From positions 2,765,501-2,829,500 of the forward strand of contig NZ_CP104992.1 in NCBI RefSeq assembly GCF_030323265.1: a stretch of DNA of 64,000 nt, in the 5' to 3' direction. The notes beneath the pieces were generated by a model, which saw only the letters and a list, made by a program, of their open reading frames with translations, was not told the DNA's origin and searched no databases. Both the position numbers and the translations under genes were made by a program. This document shows, in pieces, positions 60,159 through 64,000 of the stretch (position 1 is the first letter of the stretch; every line of letters starts with the position of its first letter). This DNA is from Terrirhizobium terrae. Lineage in GTDB: Bacteria; Pseudomonadota; Alphaproteobacteria; Rhizobiales; Rhizobiaceae.

Positions 60159-63107
60159 ATGGAAGGCGCAAGACGGCTCGATACCGTGGCGGCGGACGTG
60201 ATCCGCCCGCTCAACCAGGCGGAAGCCAAGGTGGCACTCGGCGTGCTGAAGGACATCGCCAAGTCGGAACCGGCGGTCGCCGATGTTCTGAAGCAGGATG
60301 GCGCCCTCAAGGCTTTTCTCGTCGCGGCCTTCTCGCTCTCGCCCTATCTGCGCGACGTGGCGGTCGTTTCTCCGAAGATACTGGTGGACGCGATCAGCGA
60401 GCCGATCGAGCCGGCGCTGGCGGCACTCACGGATGAGGCACGCAATGCCTGGCGGCCGCAAGGCGACAGAACGCCTTCCGAAAACGATGTGATGACGACG
60501 CTGAGGGCCGCGAAACGTGCTGCCAGCTTCATCATCGCGCTGGCCGATCTTGCGCGCATCTTCACCGCGAAGGAGACGACGCGCTGGCTGAGCGACTTCG
60601 CCGAGGCCTCGGTTGCCGCAGCGATCGATCATCTCCTTCTGTCGGCTCATGGCAGCGGCAAGGTGAAGCTTGTCGACCCCGAGAAGCCCAGCCAAGGTTC
60701 CGGCCTGATCGTGCTCGGCATGGGCAAGCTCGGCGGGCGCGAGCTGAACTATTCCTCGGATATCGATATCGTCGTCTTCTACGATCCCGAGACAGGCATT
60801 CTCGACGACCCGCTGGATGCGTCGGAGACCTATGGCCGGATGATGCGCCGGCTGATCCGCATCCTGCAGGATCGCACTGCCGACGGTTATGTGTTCCGTA
60901 CCGACCTTCGGCTCCGTCCCGATCCGGGCTCGACGCCGCTTGCCGTCTCGCTCGACGCGGCGCTGATCTATTACGAGGGCAGGGGGCAGAACTGGGAGCG
61001 GGCCGCCTATATCAAGGCGCGGCCGGTGGCCGGCGATATCGCAGCCGGCGAGAATTTCCTCAAGCTTCTGACGCCCTTCGTCTTCCGCAAATATCTCGAC
61101 TATGCGGCGATCGCCGATATCCATTCGATCAAGCGCCAGATCCATGTGCACAAGGGGCATGGCGCGATTGCCGTTAAGGGCCATGACGTCAAGCTCGGGC
61201 GTGGCGGCATTCGCGAGATCGAGTTCTTCGCCCAGACCCAGCAACTGATCGCGGGCGGTCGCATGCCGCCTCTGCGGACCCGCGAGACGGAAGTGGCGCT
61301 GCAGGCGCTGGCCGACGCCAAATGGATCAAGCCGGAGATCGCGACGGCGCTGACCGAGGGCTACTGGTTCCTCCGCGATGTCGAGCACCGCATCCAGATG
61401 GTGCATGACGAGCAGACGCATAAACTGCCGGACAGCGACGAAGAACTGAAGCGCATCGCCTTCATGCTCGGCTACGCCGATGTCGCGGGTTTCTCCACCC
61501 GGCTGGAGGCGGTGCTGAAGACGGTCGAGCGTCGTTACTCGCGGCTGTTCGAGCAGGAGGAGCTGCTGTCCGGCGGGGAGGGCAATCTCGTTTTCACCGG
61601 CCAGAAGGACGATCCAGATACGCTGAAGACGCTCGCCGAGCTCGGCTTCGAACGGTCGGCCGACATGTCGCGGATGATCCGCACATGGCATTCCGGGCGC
61701 TACCGGGCGACGCATTCGGTCGAAGCCCGCGAGCGGCTGACGGAAATGATGCCGGCGCTCTTGAAGGCCTTTGGCGAGAGCCGGCGGGCCGACGAGGCGC
61801 TGCTGCGCTTCGACAGTTTTCTGAAGGCACTGCCGGCCGGTATCCAGCTCTTTTCGCTGATCGGCAACAATCCTCCGCTGCTCTCCCTCATCGTCACCAT
61901 CATGGCCTCGGCGCCGAGACTCGCCGATATCATCGCCTCCAAGCCGCATGTTTTCGACGGTATGCTGGACCCCGGTCTGATGGCGGAAATTCCGACCCGG
62001 GATTACCTCGCCAAGCGGTTGGATACGTTTCTTTCAAGTTCGCGGCACTACGAGGACAGGCTGGACCGGCTGCGCATCTTCGCCGCCGAGCAGCGGTTCC
62101 TGATCGGCATCCGATTGCTAACAGGAGCAATCTCCGGCGAGGATGCCGGCCGTGCCTTCACCGATCTCGCGGACCTTTTGATTGACGCTGCGCTGCGTGC
62201 GGTGCTGGCGGAGATCGAAGCGGCGCACGGGGCCTATCCCGGCGGCCGTGTTGCCGTGATGGGCATGGGCAAGCTCGGTTCGTTCGAATTGACGGCGGGA
62301 TCGGATGTCGATCTCATTCTCCTCTACGACTATGACAGCGAGGCGCTGGAAAGCGATGGTGCAAAGCCGCTCGACGCGCAGCGCTATTTCACCCGCGTCA
62401 CGCAGCGGCTGATCGCGGCACTCTCGGCGCCGATGGCCGAGGGCGTGATCTTCGAGGTGGACCTTCGTCTGCGCCCTTCCGGCAACAAGGGGCCGGTCGC
62501 AACCCGCATCAATGCCTTCGGCAAATACCAGCGGGAAGAAGCCTGGACCTGGGAGCATATGGCGCTGACACGAGCACGGCTCGTCTGCGGTGACGAGAGC
62601 CTGACCGGCGAGGCGAAGGCCATTATCGCCGAGGTCCTGTCGGTGAAGCGCGACGTCAAGAATATCGCCAAGGACGTCGCCGAGATGCGGGCGCTGATCG
62701 AGACGGAAAAGCCGCCGCGCGACAGCTGGGACCTCAAGCTCATTCCGGGCGGGCTGGTGGATATCGAGTTCATTGCCCAATATCTGCGGCTGGTTGCGCC
62801 CGCCAAGGGTGTCGCCGCTGATACCTATGGGTTTTCAACGGCCGAGGCGCTGAAGGCATTGGGCGCCGGGCTTCTGCCGCCCGCCGATCTCGAAACCTGC
62901 CTTGAGGCGCTGCGCCTTTTCACCGAACTCTCCCAGATCATCCGGCTGTGTGTCGAAGGAGCATTCGAGGCCGAGGATGCTCCGGCAGGACTGGTCGAGC
63001 GCATCTGCCGGGCGGGGGACTGCCCGGATCTCGGCACGCTGGAAGGTGAGGTCAGGCGGTTGTCGGAGGACGTGCGAAAGGTGTTTGGGCGGTTGGTCGG
63101 AGCGTAG
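60159..63107 (+). CDS. glnE: Bifunctional glutamine synthetase adenylyltransferase/deadenylylase
   Basis: A 982-residue enzyme that attaches and removes AMP on glutamine synthetase in response to PII and glutamine. Two nucleotidyltransferase domains are visible. The N-terminal one has GMGKLGGRELNYSSDIDIVV near 185 and the linked RTDLRLRPDPGSTPLA; the C-terminal one has GMGKLGSFELTAGSDVDLIL near 700 and EVDLRLRPSGNKGPVA. The central and C-terminal helical PII/regulatory domains lie between and after. The start at 60159 follows GAGGAGG. Frame intact over 2.9 kb. Confidence 0.95.
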   Translation: MEGARRLDTVAADVIRPLNQAEAKVALGVLKDIAKSEPAVADVLKQDGALKAFLVAAFSLSPYLRDVAVVSPKILVDAISEPIEPALAALTDEARNAWRPQGDRTPSENDVMTTLRAAKRAASFIIALADLARIFTAKETTRWLSDFAEASVAAAIDHLLLSAHGSGKVKLVDPEKPSQGSGLIVLGMGKLGGRELNYSSDIDIVVFYDPETGILDDPLDASETYGRMMRRLIRILQDRTADGYVFRTDLRLRPDPGSTPLAVSLDAALIYYEGRGQNWERAAYIKARPVAGDIAAGENFLKLLTPFVFRKYLDYAAIADIHSIKRQIHVHKGHGAIAVKGHDVKLGRGGIREIEFFAQTQQLIAGGRMPPLRTRETEVALQALADAKWIKPEIATALTEGYWFLRDVEHRIQMVHDEQTHKLPDSDEELKRIAFMLGYADVAGFSTRLEAVLKTVERRYSRLFEQEELLSGGEGNLVFTGQKDDPDTLKTLAELGFERSADMSRMIRTWHSGRYRATHSVEARERLTEMMPALLKAFGESRRADEALLRFDSFLKALPAGIQLFSLIGNNPPLLSLIVTIMASAPRLADIIASKPHVFDGMLDPGLMAEIPTRDYLAKRLDTFLSSSRHYEDRLDRLRIFAAEQRFLIGIRLLTGAISGEDAGRAFTDLADLLIDAALRAVLAEIEAAHGAYPGGRVAVMGMGKLGSFELTAGSDVDLILLYDYDSEALESDGAKPLDAQRYFTRVTQRLIAALSAPMAEGVIFEVDLRLRPSGNKGPVATRINAFGKYQREEAWTWEHMALTRARLVCGDESLTGEAKAIIAEVLSVKRDVKNIAKDVAEMRALIETEKPPRDSWDLKLIPGGLVDIEFIAQYLRLVAPAKGVAADTYGFSTAEALKALGAGLLPPADLETCLEALRLFTELSQIIRLCVEGAFEAEDAPAGLVERICRAGDCPDLGTLEGEVRRLSEDVRKVFGRLVGA

Positions 63108-63127
63108 CGTGATAAGCGATCGTGCGA

Positions 63128-63411
63128 TCAGCGCATCAGGGCAATAATGCCGGCCGTTGCCGCGATCGACGCCAGAACGACACCGAGCACAACGCAGATC
63201 ATGTTTACGATCCAACCTTGATCGGGCTTGGAATCCAGTTTCGCATCCAAGCGCGCCAATGCCCCATGATCGTGTTCAGGGTTGAACGCGTATCCTCGTA
63301 AGCTTCTTCGAGCTTGGTCAGACGGGTTTCCATATCGGTAAATATACCGCCGCCATCGCCCGACTTCAATGATGTCTGATCTTTCGCCTGCGATGCTCCA
63401 GCTGCGCTCAC
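63128..63411 (-). CDS. Small coiled-coil membrane protein (frame break near 63262)
   Basis: Start at 63411 (MSAAGASQAKDQTSLKSGDG). The soluble part has a heptad-like helix (ETRLTKLEEAYEDTRSTLNT). One base added in the run 63262-63265 joins IMGALARLDAKLDSKPDQGW and the C-terminal membrane helix (VNMICVVLGVVLASIAATAG). About 94 residues. The layout resembles XhlA-type tail-anchored proteins; function unknown. It is convergent with glnE. Confidence 0.6.
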
Positions 63412-63492
63412 CGATCAACTCCCCATCGTGACCGTGTGATATGTTGCAAGCGCTTTGGTTGTAGTCAATCGAAACTCAATTTTTACGTAGCG

Positions 63493-64000
63493 TCACGCCG
63501 CCCTCTTGCGTGCCGTCGAAACCGGCATCGGCAGATCCGGGATGTGGATCGACACGGCAGTTCCCTTGCCCATCTTGGAGCGGATGCGCATCTTGCCGCC
63601 ATGGAGCGCGACGAGCGAGCGGGAGATGGCGAGGCCGAGGCCCGAGCCGCCCTTGCTCTTGGCGTACTGGCTCTGCACCTGTTCGAAGGGCTGGCCGATC
63701 TTGGAGAGCGCGTCGCGCGGGATGCCGATGCCGCTGTCGGCGATGGTCAGCATCAGGCCGCTCTTCAGCTTCTTTGCCCTGAGCTCGATCGTGCCGCCTT
63801 CGTTGGTGAACTTCACGGCGTTGGAGAGGATGTTGAGCATGACCTGCTTCAGCGCACGGCGATCGCCGACCATGTCGAGCGCGGTTGGCAGGCTCTGGCG
63901 GATGGCGATGTGCTTTTCCTCGGCAGCAATGGCGGTGAGGCGCAGCGTTTCTTCGACCAGCGGTGCGAGATCGACGCGCTCGCTCTGGATGCGCATGTGG
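63493..64000 (-). CDS. pleC: PleC/PdhS-like sensor histidine kinase, C-terminal part
   Basis: Only the last 169 residues are in the window; the frame stays open at the right edge. The ATPase domain is complete: N-box MLNILSNAVKFTNEGGT, G1 IADSGIGIP, F-box GQPFEQVQSQYAKSKGGSG and G2 GSGLGLAISRSLVALHGGKM. The N-box and F-box are of the PleC/DivJ/PdhS kind that controls cell cycle phosphorelay to DivK. The gene next to glnE in Sinorhizobium is, to my knowledge, pleC, so the name rests on position plus subtype. Confidence 0.65.
   Translation of the reverse strand, partial: HMRIQSERVDLAPLVEETLRLTAIAAEEKHIAIRQSLPTALDMVGDRRALKQVMLNILSNAVKFTNEGGTIELRAKKLKSGLMLTIADSGIGIPRDALSKIGQPFEQVQSQYAKSKGGSGLGLAISRSLVALHGGKMRIRSKMGKGTAVSIHIPDLPMPVSTARKRAA

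Noticed and set aside
60132..61949. Minus-strand ORF of 605 codons opposite glnE
   Set aside because: Shadow of glnE, which is intact with both transferase domains.
1..64000. CRISPR arrays, rRNA and tRNA genes
   Set aside because: No regularly spaced direct repeats and no cloverleaf or rRNA-like stretch was found by eye; the palindromic repeats are dispersed and unequally spaced.

Overview
The window reads as chromosomal DNA of a Rhizobiaceae alphaproteobacterium (Rhizobium / Agrobacterium / Ensifer group). It is GC-rich, carries rhizobial mosaic palindromes (RIME-type), and has the FeuN-FeuP-FeuQ / cycHJKL / degP / two-component / glnE / pleC-like gene order that I associate with rhizobia. 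No rRNA or tRNA gene and no CRISPR array was seen.

Layout. (1) 1-15 kb is a patchy accessory region: an AEC transporter cut by the window edge, a LysR gene, a histidine phosphatase, a soluble/membrane two-gene unit, a DUF1761 membrane protein divergent from a WYL regulator, a degenerate arginase-family protein, an M20 dipeptidase, a deleted ankyrin gene, a PAS-GGDEF cyclase, a large unknown protein and two secreted proteins. Several genes here end at copies of a short palindromic repeat, and a 57-bp relic of a second LysR gene lies at 7.66 kb. (2) 14.8-25.7 kb is metabolic: an APH-like kinase, a sorbosone dehydrogenase-like protein, a 38-residue membrane protein behind an FNR/FixK-type box, a GNAT, the dgdR/dgdA pair, selO, a DapA-like aldolase, and an AraC regulator divergent from a short-chain dehydrogenase. 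(3) 25.9-46.0 kb is a gene transfer agent (GTA) structural cluster of the Rhodobacter RcGTA type: TerS, TerL, portal, protease, capsid, adaptors, major tail, chaperones, short tape measure, DUF2460, DUF2163, NlpC/P60 peptidase and a 1265-residue TIM-barrel tail protein. It is stretched by unrelated genes: a GH19 lysin, a Dabb protein, a toxin-antitoxin pair with its own operator, a two-gene minus-strand unit, an MFS transporter and a possible 29-residue antisense ORF. (4) 46.1-64 kb is conserved core: feuNPQ, an outer-membrane lipoprotein, cytochrome c maturation ccmIEFH, a four-cysteine protein behind a likely Irr box, degP, an OmpR-type two-component pair, a GntP permease, glnE and the 3' end of a PleC-like kinase.

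Caveat on quality. About seventeen reading frames are broken by single-base shifts. Nearly all are repaired by adding one G or C in a short G/C run, and the repaired proteins read as normal family members. This looks like a systematic sequencing or consensus error rather than gene decay. I annotate such genes as whole CDSs and mark where the frame breaks. Two breaks are different in kind: a RIME element inserted in frame in the large terminase, and another inserted between the first nine codons and the signal peptide of ccmH.
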